DNA of 64,000 nucleotides from Lachnospira hominis (ex Liu et al. 2021). Lineage in GTDB: Bacteria; Bacillota; Clostridia; Lachnospirales; Lachnospiraceae. Under the pieces are notes generated by a model. The model was not told where the DNA came from. It ran no database searches and was given only the letters and a program-made list of their open reading frames with translations. How positions within the stretch are numbered: position 1 is the stretch's first letter; every line of letters starts with the position of its first letter. Position numbers and translations under genes: made by a program. Of the stretch, positions 57,058-64,000 are shown one piece after another. The stretch is from the NCBI RefSeq assembly GCF_014287955.1, contig NZ_JACOPD010000004.1, positions 240,141-304,140 of the forward strand, in the 5' to 3' direction.

Positions 57058-57160
57058 ACAAAATAAATAGATTATTCTAAATAAATTGATATTGCATGAC
57101 AATGAATAATATACTTTATAAAGAGGTAGTAAATAGGCTATAGAATAATGAGGAAGATAT

Positions 57161-57826
57161 ATGGGAGAGTATTTTAATTGGATTAATCTTGATAAAAAAG
57201 AATACATAAGTCCGGGTGATTTTGATATTGGATATAAAGGATACGAGTCAGTATATATAAATAATGCTCTGCTTTGTTCATTAAAAGAGTTAATGGGCAA
57301 TGAATGGAAGGGTAGTAAAATCATATTCTTAGGTGATGAATATGACCAATCCAGTATAAACATACCGGACATGTTAAATGTCATATTACTGGACGACAAG
57401 TTTGAAGGCAATTTTATAGATTACACATATGAATATTTCAAAAATGTATCATGCAAGTTTGAGGCAGCAAGGAATGATGTGACAGAAGAAATTTCAATTT
57501 TTATGGAAAGAATCAGGCGAGGGGAAAAAGATTTAGTAAATGAATATGGTGTTGACATTAATAATCCATTTGCAGGAATGTTTGGCAGAAAAGGGAAATC
57601 ATACAAATATACGATTAATTACAGCAAAGGCGTGGCATATTGTCTTGATACAACAAAGATTATTACATTGGATAACAGCGTAACTGATAATATAGATCCT
57701 CTGCCTGTTTTATTAGGGTGTGGAAGAACAATGCAGCCTGGGGAATGGTTGGGCGATTCTGTGGGAGTTAGTGATTCGTTAGATACGGGAATTACACTAT
57801 TGGATAAAATAAGGATTCTGTGGTGA
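57161..57826 (+). CDS. Unknown 221-aa protein, possibly immunity-like
   Basis: A soluble acidic protein beginning MGEYFNWINLDKKEYISPGD, with NEWKGSKIIFLGDEYD and a C-terminal GCGRTMQPGEWLGDSVGVSD. Similar proteins are scattered singly in many bacteria near polymorphic-toxin genes, but no toxin gene is present here. I cannot name a family with confidence. AGGAAG precedes the ATG. Confidence 0.5.
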   Translation: MGEYFNWINLDKKEYISPGDFDIGYKGYESVYINNALLCSLKELMGNEWKGSKIIFLGDEYDQSSINIPDMLNVILLDDKFEGNFIDYTYEYFKNVSCKFEAARNDVTEEISIFMERIRRGEKDLVNEYGVDINNPFAGMFGRKGKSYKYTINYSKGVAYCLDTTKIITLDNSVTDNIDPLPVLLGCGRTMQPGEWLGDSVGVSDSLDTGITLLDKIRILW

Positions 57827-57876
57827 GGCGGAATAGTTTTTTTGAGGAAGATATAGGTATGTTGCAGCCACAGCAC

Positions 57877-58326
57877 TTACGTAAAATCCCTGCTGTCAAG
57901 GACGATTGTGAAAGGACCGTCGTTTTCAAGGCGTACTTTCATATCAGCACCGAAAATGCCTGTTTCAACTTTTGGTATGCGTTCGCGGCATAATTCAATA
58001 AATTTTTCATACAATTCGTTGGCTGCGTCAGGTGAACCGGCATGTACAAAGCTTGGGCGGTTTCCTTTGCGGCAGTCAGCATATAATGTGAACTGGCTTA
58101 CGATGAGCAGTTCTCCGCCAACATCAGTGATTGAAAGATTGGTTTTACCATTTTCATCTGCAAAAATTCTTAACTTTACTATTTTGTCAACAAATTTTGG
58201 GAGCATGTCAGCTGTATCGGTCTCACATGCACCAAAAAGAATAAGAAAACCTTTTCCTATTGAACCGACAATTTTATTATCAACAGTTACATCTGCATTA
58301 TTTACGCGTTGTATTACAAATTTCAT
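57877..58326 (-). CDS. dtd: D-aminoacyl-tRNA deacylase
   Basis: A 149-aa editing enzyme that removes D-amino acids and Gly from tRNA. Motifs are [21 protein letters not shown] (Ser-Gln and the Gly-Asn-Arg-Pro region) and, near the end, [17 protein letters not shown] with the Gly-Pro motif. Usual length. It is a single gene on the minus strand between two plus genes. Confidence 0.94.
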   Translation of the reverse strand: MKFVIQRVNNADVTVDNKIVGSIGKGFLILFGACETDTADMLPKFVDKIVKLRIFADENGKTNLSITDVGGELLIVSQFTLYADCRKGNRPSFVHAGSPDAANELYEKFIELCRERIPKVETGIFGADMKVRLENDGPFTIVLDSRDFT

Positions 58327-58534
58327 TATAGATTTCCTCTTAAAATATTTTAATTGATTTTATTATTCTATCATTGCAAGCGGTTTACTGCAATTATTAT
58401 TTGACGTGTGGAATGGATGCACAGTAAGTAATATAGCTATAAGGTATTTTAAATGATAGTATATAAATATTTGCCAAGAGTGTAAATACGGAGTAAAATA
58501 AATAAAGATTATGAAAGGTGAAAATGGTGATTTT

Positions 58535-59674
58535 ATGGAAAATGTATTTACAAGTGAAAAAAAACTTGGCTTTGGACTTATGAGACTGCCGCTTCTTAAT
58601 CCGAATGATGGAAGCAGTATTGATATTGAACTTACAAAGAAAATGGTTGATACATTTTTGGAAAAAGGATTTACATATTTTGATACAGCGTGGATGTACT
58701 GCGGATTTAAAAGTGAGAATGCAGCTAAGGAGGCTCTTGTATCACGTCATCCGAGAGAAAGCTATACGCTTGCAACAAAACTGCATGCTGGCTTTATAAA
58801 GACACTTGAGGACAGAGATAAGGTTTTCAACGAACAGAGAGAAAAAACAGGCGTTACATATTTTGATTATTATCTTCTTCATGATGTCGGTGTTGACCAT
58901 TATGAGGTATACAAGAAGCTTGACTGTTTTAACTGGCTTGCTGATAAGAAGAAACAGGGACTTGTAAAACATATGGGATTTTCGTTCCATGATAATGCAG
59001 AATTGCTTGATAAGGTACTTACAGAGCATCCAGAGATGGAATTTGTCCAGCTTCAGATTAATTATCTTGATTGGGACAGTGAGGCAATTCAGTCAAGAAA
59101 ATGTTATGAAGTTGCGACAAAGCATGGCAAGCCTGTTATAGTTATGGAGCCGGTAAAGGGCGGAACGCTTGCTAATGTTCCAAAGAAAGTTGAAGAGGCA
59201 TTCAAAGCATATAATAAAGAAATGTCAATACCTTCATGGGCTATAAGGTTTGTTGCAAGCCTTCCTAATGTGAAGATGGTTCTTAGTGGAATGAGCAATA
59301 TGGAGCAGCTTCTTGACAATACAGGATATATGCAGGATTTCAAACCTCTTAATGATGAGGAACAAAAAATAGTGAAGGATGCTGTTAAGACAATTAATGA
59401 GAGTATTGAAATTCCTTGTACAGGATGTTCATACTGCACGGACGGCTGTCCTAAGCATATTGCTATTCCAAAGTATTTTTCTCTTTATAATGCTGACAAG
59501 CAGGAAGCAGAGGGAAAGGGATGGACACCGCAGGGTGAATATTATGACAGGCTTACTAATAATTTTGGAAAAGCGAGCGATTGTATTGCATGCGGTCAGT
59601 GTGAGCGTGTCTGTCCACAGCATCTTCCGATTATTAATAATCTTAAAAAAGTTGCCGCTTATTTTGGAAAATAA
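58535..59674 (+). CDS. Aldo/keto reductase with C-terminal ferredoxin domain
   Basis: A 379-aa enzyme: an aldo/keto reductase barrel (LGFGLMRLP, the catalytic Tyr in [16 protein letters not shown]) and then two [4Fe-4S] motifs, [12 protein letters not shown] and [12 protein letters not shown], which may receive or pass electrons. Such proteins are common in anaerobes; substrate unknown. The ATG at 58535 is chosen for the match to the family start; an ATG at 58511 lacks an SD. Confidence 0.86.
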   Translation: MENVFTSEKKLGFGLMRLPLLNPNDGSSIDIELTKKMVDTFLEKGFTYFDTAWMYCGFKSENAAKEALVSRHPRESYTLATKLHAGFIKTLEDRDKVFNEQREKTGVTYFDYYLLHDVGVDHYEVYKKLDCFNWLADKKKQGLVKHMGFSFHDNAELLDKVLTEHPEMEFVQLQINYLDWDSEAIQSRKCYEVATKHGKPVIVMEPVKGGTLANVPKKVEEAFKAYNKEMSIPSWAIRFVASLPNVKMVLSGMSNMEQLLDNTGYMQDFKPLNDEEQKIVKDAVKTINESIEIPCTGCSYCTDGCPKHIAIPKYFSLYNADKQEAEGKGWTPQGEYYDRLTNNFGKASDCIACGQCERVCPQHLPIINNLKKVAAYFGK

Positions 59675-59771
59675 AATGTTTTACAAAACGTGATTTTGTG
59701 ATATAAAATACAAGGCAATATTTATTTGATATAGGATTCAATGTAATATCTATAAGAAATGGAGATATGTT

Positions 59772-60401
59772 ATGAAAGTTTTAATGTTAAACGGCAGCTG
59801 TAAGAAAGAAGGCAATACTTACAATGCTCTTCTTGAAATTGGAAAGCAGCTTGAAAAAGAAGGAATAGATTATGAGATTTTCCAGACAGGAAGTGAGCCT
59901 GTAAGAGATTGTATAGGCTGTGGCGGATGTGCAAGTGGTAAGTGTGTATATACGGATGATTCTGTAAATGAATTTGTTGAAAAAGCAAGAACAGCAGATG
60001 GATTTGTTTTTGGTACCCCTGTATATTATGCACATCCAAGTGGACGTGTATTGTCATTTCTTGACAGAGCGTTTTACAGTGGTTCCGGAGCATTTAAGTT
60101 TAAGCCGGGTGCATCTGTTGCTGTTGCAAGACGTGGCGGAACATCAGCTTCATTTGATGTAATGAATAAATATTTTGGTATTTCACAGATGCCTGTTGCA
60201 GGTTCTACATATTGGAATATTGCACACGGACGCACTCCGGGCGAAGTGGTAAAAGATGCCGAGGGAATGCAGACAATGCGTAATCTTGCAAAGAATCTAG
60301 CATGGATGATGAAATGTTTCGAGGCAGGAAAAAATGCCGGTATTGAACTTCCGGATACAGAGTCTGGCAACAGAACAAATTTTGTAAGAGAAGATTTATA
60401 A
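59772..60401 (+). CDS. Flavodoxin-like NAD(P)H-dependent oxidoreductase
   Basis: A 209-aa FMN-binding protein. The phosphate loop is NGSCKKEGNTYNAL at the N-terminus, then CIGCGGCASGKCVY, a cysteine-rich stretch typical of the iron-sulfur flavoprotein branch, and GTPVYYAHPSG. It may reduce quinones or other small molecules. It is 24 bases before the fourth MATE gene, so the two may work in one transcript. Confidence 0.87.
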   Translation: MKVLMLNGSCKKEGNTYNALLEIGKQLEKEGIDYEIFQTGSEPVRDCIGCGGCASGKCVYTDDSVNEFVEKARTADGFVFGTPVYYAHPSGRVLSFLDRAFYSGSGAFKFKPGASVAVARRGGTSASFDVMNKYFGISQMPVAGSTYWNIAHGRTPGEVVKDAEGMQTMRNLAKNLAWMMKCFEAGKNAGIELPDTESGNRTNFVREDL

Positions 60402-60425
60402 AATAATACATATCGGGAATTATAT

Positions 60426-61793
60426 ATGAGTAAGAAAAAGTTATTTAATATAGACAAAAATGACCTTATGTTTAACAACAAGGTTTTATTTGCATTGCTT
60501 ATACCAATAGTAATTGAGCAGCTGCTCAATTCATTTATGGGAATGGTTGATACTATGATGGTAAGCAATCTGGGGAGTCAGGCAATATCAGGGGTGTCAC
60601 TTGTCGATTCGGTAAATAATCTTATTGTTCAGTTGTTTTCGGCAATGGCGACAGGTGCGGCAATTATCTGTTCGCATTATATAGGTATGAAGGACAAAAA
60701 AGGGGCAAATAAGGCAGCAAGACAGGTTGTTCTTACGGTTGCGGTTATAGCAATTGTCATAACAATTATAGGACTTTTGTTTAGAAGACCGATTCTTAGT
60801 TTTATATTTGGTAAAGTAGAGCAGGATGTTATGGATAATGCAGTTACATATTTCTTGTATACAGCACTGAGTTATCCGTTTCTTGCTTTGTTTAGTGCCG
60901 GTTCGGCGATTTTCAGGTCATGCGGTAATTCGAGATATCCGATGGTTGTCTCAATTATTTCCAATCTGATTAATGTAACCGGTAATGCAATACTTATGTT
61001 TGGGCTTAATATGGGTGTTGCAGGAGCTGCGATTTCAACACTTGTATCAAGAATTTTCTGTATGGTTGTTATTTTCATTGCACTTTCTAAGCCTAAACTT
61101 GAGATTGTGGTTTCACAGTATTATACAATCAGACCAGATTTTAAACTTATTGCATCAATTCTTGCGATTGGTGTTCCGTCGGGAATTGAAAACAGCATGT
61201 TTCAGTTCGGTAAGCTTGCGATACAGTCAACAGTTTCTACGATGGGAACTGCAGCTATAGCAGCACAGGCTATGACGAATATTCTTGAAAATGTCAATGG
61301 TATTTTCGGTATCGGAGTAGGAATGTGTCTTATGACTGTGGTCGGGCAGTGTATGGGTGCCGGACGGAAGGAAGAGGCAAAGTATTATATCGTAAAACTT
61401 GCAGGAATTGCAGAGGTTGGAATTATAGTATCATGTCTTCTTGTTTTGGCACTTGTAAAGCCTATTACGATGCTTGGCGGCATGGAACCTGAGAGTGCAA
61501 AAATGTGTATAGAAATGGTTGGTGCAATTACAATAGCAAAACCTCTCGTATGGGTACTTTCGTTTGTTCCGGCATACGGAATGAGAGCGGCAGGCGACGT
61601 GAAGTTTTCAATGATAACGTCGATTATCACTATGTGGGGCTGCCGTGTTGCATTGTGTATTGCTCTTGTAAGGATTTTTAACATGGGACCGATGGCGGTA
61701 TGGTACGGAATGTTTGCTGATTGGACAATCAGAGGAATTATATTTACTACAAGATATTTCAGTGGTAAATGGATGAAAAAAGTTATTGCGTAG
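60426..61793 (+). CDS. MATE family efflux transporter (copy 4)
   Basis: A 455-aa twelve-helix exporter beginning with a short basic N-terminus and ALLIPIVIEQLLNSFMGMVDTMMVSNLG. It differs from the three other copies. Downstream of the flavodoxin-like gene by 24 bases. Substrate unknown. An IS200 remnant begins right after its stop. Confidence 0.9.
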   Translation: MSKKKLFNIDKNDLMFNNKVLFALLIPIVIEQLLNSFMGMVDTMMVSNLGSQAISGVSLVDSVNNLIVQLFSAMATGAAIICSHYIGMKDKKGANKAARQVVLTVAVIAIVITIIGLLFRRPILSFIFGKVEQDVMDNAVTYFLYTALSYPFLALFSAGSAIFRSCGNSRYPMVVSIISNLINVTGNAILMFGLNMGVAGAAISTLVSRIFCMVVIFIALSKPKLEIVVSQYYTIRPDFKLIASILAIGVPSGIENSMFQFGKLAIQSTVSTMGTAAIAAQAMTNILENVNGIFGIGVGMCLMTVVGQCMGAGRKEEAKYYIVKLAGIAEVGIIVSCLLVLALVKPITMLGGMEPESAKMCIEMVGAITIAKPLVWVLSFVPAYGMRAAGDVKFSMITSIITMWGCRVALCIALVRIFNMGPMAVWYGMFADWTIRGIIFTTRYFSGKWMKKVIA

Positions 61794-61806
61794 AAAAATA
61801 GTATAT

Positions 61807-62268
61807 AGAAGGAAAAGGACTTGTACATAATGGACATGCAAATATCACATAGTATTTGCACTAAAGTTCAGAAGAAAGGTTATATACAAGCAAATAAGAG
61901 CGGATATAGGTCACATATTGAGTGAATTATGTAAAAGAAAAGGTGTAGAAATAATAGCAGCAGAGTGTATGCCAGATTATGTTCATATGTTTGCGGGTAT
62001 ACCACCGAAGTACAGTGTATCGGAAATAATGGGATATTTGAAAAGAAAGAGTTCTTTGATGATATTCGATAGACATGCAAATTTGAAGTATAAGTATAGC
62101 AATAGACATTTCCGGTGCAGAGGATATTATGTCGACACAGTAGGTAAGAATGCAAATAAAATTGAAGAGTATGTAAAAAATTAGATGCAGGAAGATTTGA
62201 AATATGATCAGATGTCACTGAAGGAATACATCGACCCGTTTACTGGTGAGCCGGTAAATAAGGCATAA
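61807..62268 (+). pseudogene. IS200/IS605-type TnpA transposase, two stop codons
   Basis: The frame encodes CKYHIVFALKFRRKVIYKQI, ECMPDYVHMFAGIPPKYSVS, GYLKRKSSLMIFDRH and, at the end, SLKEYIDPFTGEPVNKA, a Y1 transposase with the HUH-type region altered only in part. TAA at 61828-61830 (near the N-terminus) and TAG at 62182-62184 (after EEYVKN) break it. No start or left-end hairpin was found before it, so the 5' end is also missing. The longest open part encodes 88 aa and is not expected to work. Confidence 0.75.
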
Positions 62269-62400
62269 TCTAAAGCCCTTTAGGGCTTGCCAGTGGTAGC
62301 TATGTACATGGCAAATCTTCAATGGCTCTTTAGAGCCGGCTAGTACCACAGGCTTGTAGCCGCAGAGTAAACCACCAGCTGAGCTGGTGGTCATGATTTT
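62269..62400 (+). mobile_element. Right-end hairpins of the IS200-like remnant
   Basis: AAAGCCCTTTAGGGCTT (62273-62289), GGCTCTTTAGAGCC and the perfect ACCACCAGCTGAGCTGGTGGT (20 or so bases at about 62371-62391) are the stem-loops usual at the right end of IS200/IS605 elements, where TnpA binds. Confidence 0.65.
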
Positions 62401-62444
62401 TTAATGTGTTATAATATGAAAAAATATTTTGAGGTGACAAATAT

Positions 62445-63107
62445 ATGAGTAACATAGATATTAATTCTGAAATTCGCACACAGCAACAGATTACAGACTC
62501 TGGAAATCCGAGAAAGCCAACAGGTGATGACGGTCAAAAAATGCTGGAACGCATGAATGAGAGTCATTATGCAGTCACGGGCTGGGCGTTGGAACATTGG
62601 AATATAAATGAAAGTGACATAATACTTGACATTGGTTGTGGCGGAGGTGCCACATTAAAAAGAATGAGTGACAGTGTCGTGTCAGGTCATTTAACTGGTG
62701 TTGATTATTCGTCTACATCGGTTGAAATGTCAAAGGAAACTAATTATGATTCTGTAAAAAGCGGAAAAACAGACATAATTGAAGCGTCTGTTGAGTGCCT
62801 TCCATTTTTGGATAATTCATTTGATAAAATAATTACGGTTGAAAGTTTTTATTTCTGGCCACATCCGCAGGAAAATTTAAAAGAGGTGTACAGAGTTCTG
62901 AAAACAGATGGAACTTTTTTGCTTGTGGCTGATATTTATGGCAAAGATGGATTAGATGTGCAGATTTTGGAAAATATAAAAAAATTTAATCTGTATAATC
63001 CAACACCTGATGAATATAAAAAATTATTTGAAAATGCTGGATTTATAGATGTTAAAGTGCATATAAAGGAAGATGATAACTGGATATGTATTGAAGGTCA
63101 TAAATAA
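62445..63107 (+). CDS. Class I SAM-dependent methyltransferase
   Basis: A 220-aa methyltransferase: motif I DIGCGGGATLKRM near residue 65, an acidic residue in VDYSS, and FDKIITVESFYFWPHP in motif IV. The target is unknown; a small-molecule or UbiE-like substrate is possible. GAGGTG precedes the ATG. It starts 45 bases after the IS200 remnant hairpins. Confidence 0.87.
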   Translation: MSNIDINSEIRTQQQITDSGNPRKPTGDDGQKMLERMNESHYAVTGWALEHWNINESDIILDIGCGGGATLKRMSDSVVSGHLTGVDYSSTSVEMSKETNYDSVKSGKTDIIEASVECLPFLDNSFDKIITVESFYFWPHPQENLKEVYRVLKTDGTFLLVADIYGKDGLDVQILENIKKFNLYNPTPDEYKKLFENAGFIDVKVHIKEDDNWICIEGHK

Positions 63108-63265
63108 GAAGTGTAATGTGAAAGTCTGGGAATATTGGTGAGATGTTCTCAGACTTTCACTCGTATAACATAATTGATATAAAAAATATCATAAAAGTAT
63201 TGACAAAGCATATGACATGTAATAATATATTAACACAATAATAAATATATAAGGAGGACTGCCTA

Positions 63266-64000
63266 TTGATCAATGAACCATTTTTGAACCGGAACCACAA
63301 GGACGCTCTGTTTCGGTTTATCTTTAAGAATCCTAAGGATTTGCTTTCTTTGTATAATGCGTTGAATGGTACTGACTATATGGATGTATCTGATTTAACC
63401 ATTACTACTCTTGAAGATATTGTCTATATGTCTTATAAGAATGACATATCTTTTATTCTTGGAAGTGAGATGTCACTTTTTGAGCATCAGAGCACATTCA
63501 ACCCAAATATGCCGCTCCGTGGATTGTTTTATTTTTCAAGTCTTTATAAAAAGTATGTGGCTGAAAATAATATCGACATCTACTCATCAAAACGGGCACA
63601 GATTCCAATACCACGCTACATAATATTTTACAACGGTCGTCAGGAGATGCCGGAAAGGTATATGATGAGGCTGTCGGATGCGTTTGTGAAAAAATCTGAT
63701 AATTATAATTCAAATCAAGTCACCGCCAGCGATACATCCATCAATTGTAATTCGGTAAAATTCCAACCAGCAATGGAAATCACCGCTCATATGATTAACA
63801 TAAATATTGGCAATAATGCTGAATTGATGAAAAAATGCAGGCTGCTCCACGATTATGCAGCATTTATCGGGCTAATACGTGACTATATATCACAGGAAAA
63901 TGATATTAACACAGCCGTTACACTTGCAATTAACCAAGCCATAAGCCATAATATTCTAAAAGAAGTATTATCAGTGCATACAGCGGAGGTGCGTGACATG
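63266..64000 (+). CDS. Rpn-type PD-(D/E)XK nuclease/putative transposase (partial)
   Basis: The frame from a TTG at 63266 (eight bases after AAGGAGG) is open to the last base, 245 codons. It begins NEPFLNRNHKDALFRFIF, the usual start of Rpn/PD-(D/E)XK transposase-like proteins, with NDISFILGSEMSLFEHQST, in which Asp and Glu-x-Gln mark the nuclease core. Codons are richer in CGG, ACC and CAC than in neighbours, suggesting transfer. Such genes are often multicopy and mobile. The stop lies beyond the window. Confidence 0.75.
   Translation, partial: MINEPFLNRNHKDALFRFIFKNPKDLLSLYNALNGTDYMDVSDLTITTLEDIVYMSYKNDISFILGSEMSLFEHQSTFNPNMPLRGLFYFSSLYKKYVAENNIDIYSSKRAQIPIPRYIIFYNGRQEMPERYMMRLSDAFVKKSDNYNSNQVTASDTSINCNSVKFQPAMEITAHMININIGNNAELMKKCRLLHDYAAFIGLIRDYISQENDINTAVTLAINQAISHNILKEVLSVHTAEVRDM

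Noticed and set aside
57908..58357. 149-codon plus frame opposite dtd
   Set aside because: Exact antisense of a clear dtd gene; no SD.
1..64000. tRNA or rRNA genes
   Set aside because: No cloverleaf-like or rRNA-conserved stretch was noticed by eye; a tRNAscan-SE run would settle it.

Overview
The window is AT-rich, low-GC Firmicute DNA, most like a motile gut Lachnospiraceae of the Lachnospira/[Eubacterium] eligens kind. This rests on codon use, AAGGAGG ribosome sites, T-box leaders, DUF3793/DUF2325 genes, four MATE pumps and a flagellin lysine methylase. The genus is an inference; no rRNA or tRNA gene was seen. Many genes start downstream of the longest possible frame, and starts here were chosen by Shine-Dalgarno (SD) spacing.

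Layout. 1-2 kb: end of an unknown gene and glutamyl-tRNA synthetase. 2.08-2.28 kb: a candidate minus-strand small RNA with its own promoter and terminator. 2.3-6.1 kb: GntR regulator, a pyrophosphatase-NUDIX fusion, ProX editing factor, MATE pump. 6.3-10.5 kb: thiamine/sulfur block (ThiE-HAD fusion, mnmA, an Rrf2 regulator with three cysteines, O-acetylhomoserine sulfhydrylase). 10.6-14.3 kb: threonine T-box, thrS, glpK. 14.4-19.2 kb: ABC ATPase, sbcD, sbcC. 19.3-24.8 kb: GltD-like oxidoreductase, MATE, AI-2E permease, DUF5662 protein, methyltransferase. 24.9-27.6 kb: metal-efflux operon with operator. 27.7-32.5 kb: MATE, purine permease, homocysteine methyltransferase/MTHFR. 33.3-37.0 kb: a foreign, decayed island (TnpV-like, two DUF4230 genes, a broken EcsC-like gene, a Mor-like gene, a zinc-ribbon gene) with truncated genes on both sides. 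38-43 kb: tryptophan T-box and trpD, fliB, ybaK, an ABC-F protein.

42.9-51 kb is an origin and partition region. It holds a recombinase-like protein lacking most catalytic residues, a 465-aa unknown protein, five direct iterons in an AT-rich gap, a winged-helix replication-protein candidate, ParA/ParB genes, and a non-coding stretch with four 11-bp palindromes and a 14-bp tandem array. Beside genes such as gltX, thrS and mnmA this suggests a chromid or large secondary replicon rather than an ordinary chromosomal segment.

51-64 kb: nitrilase-family hydrolase, aminotransferase, a DtxR-type iron box before DUF3793-flavodoxin-DUF2325, a membrane-anchored CHAP-like protein, an oxidoreductase, Dtd, an iron-sulfur aldo/keto reductase, a flavodoxin-like protein, a fourth MATE, a dead IS200 copy, a methyltransferase, and a partial Rpn-type nuclease running off the end.

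The least expected signals are the tandem hairpin/SD leader shared by three unrelated operons (14.39, 24.95 and 39.1 kb), the candidate small RNA with C-rich loops, and the origin/centromere repeats.
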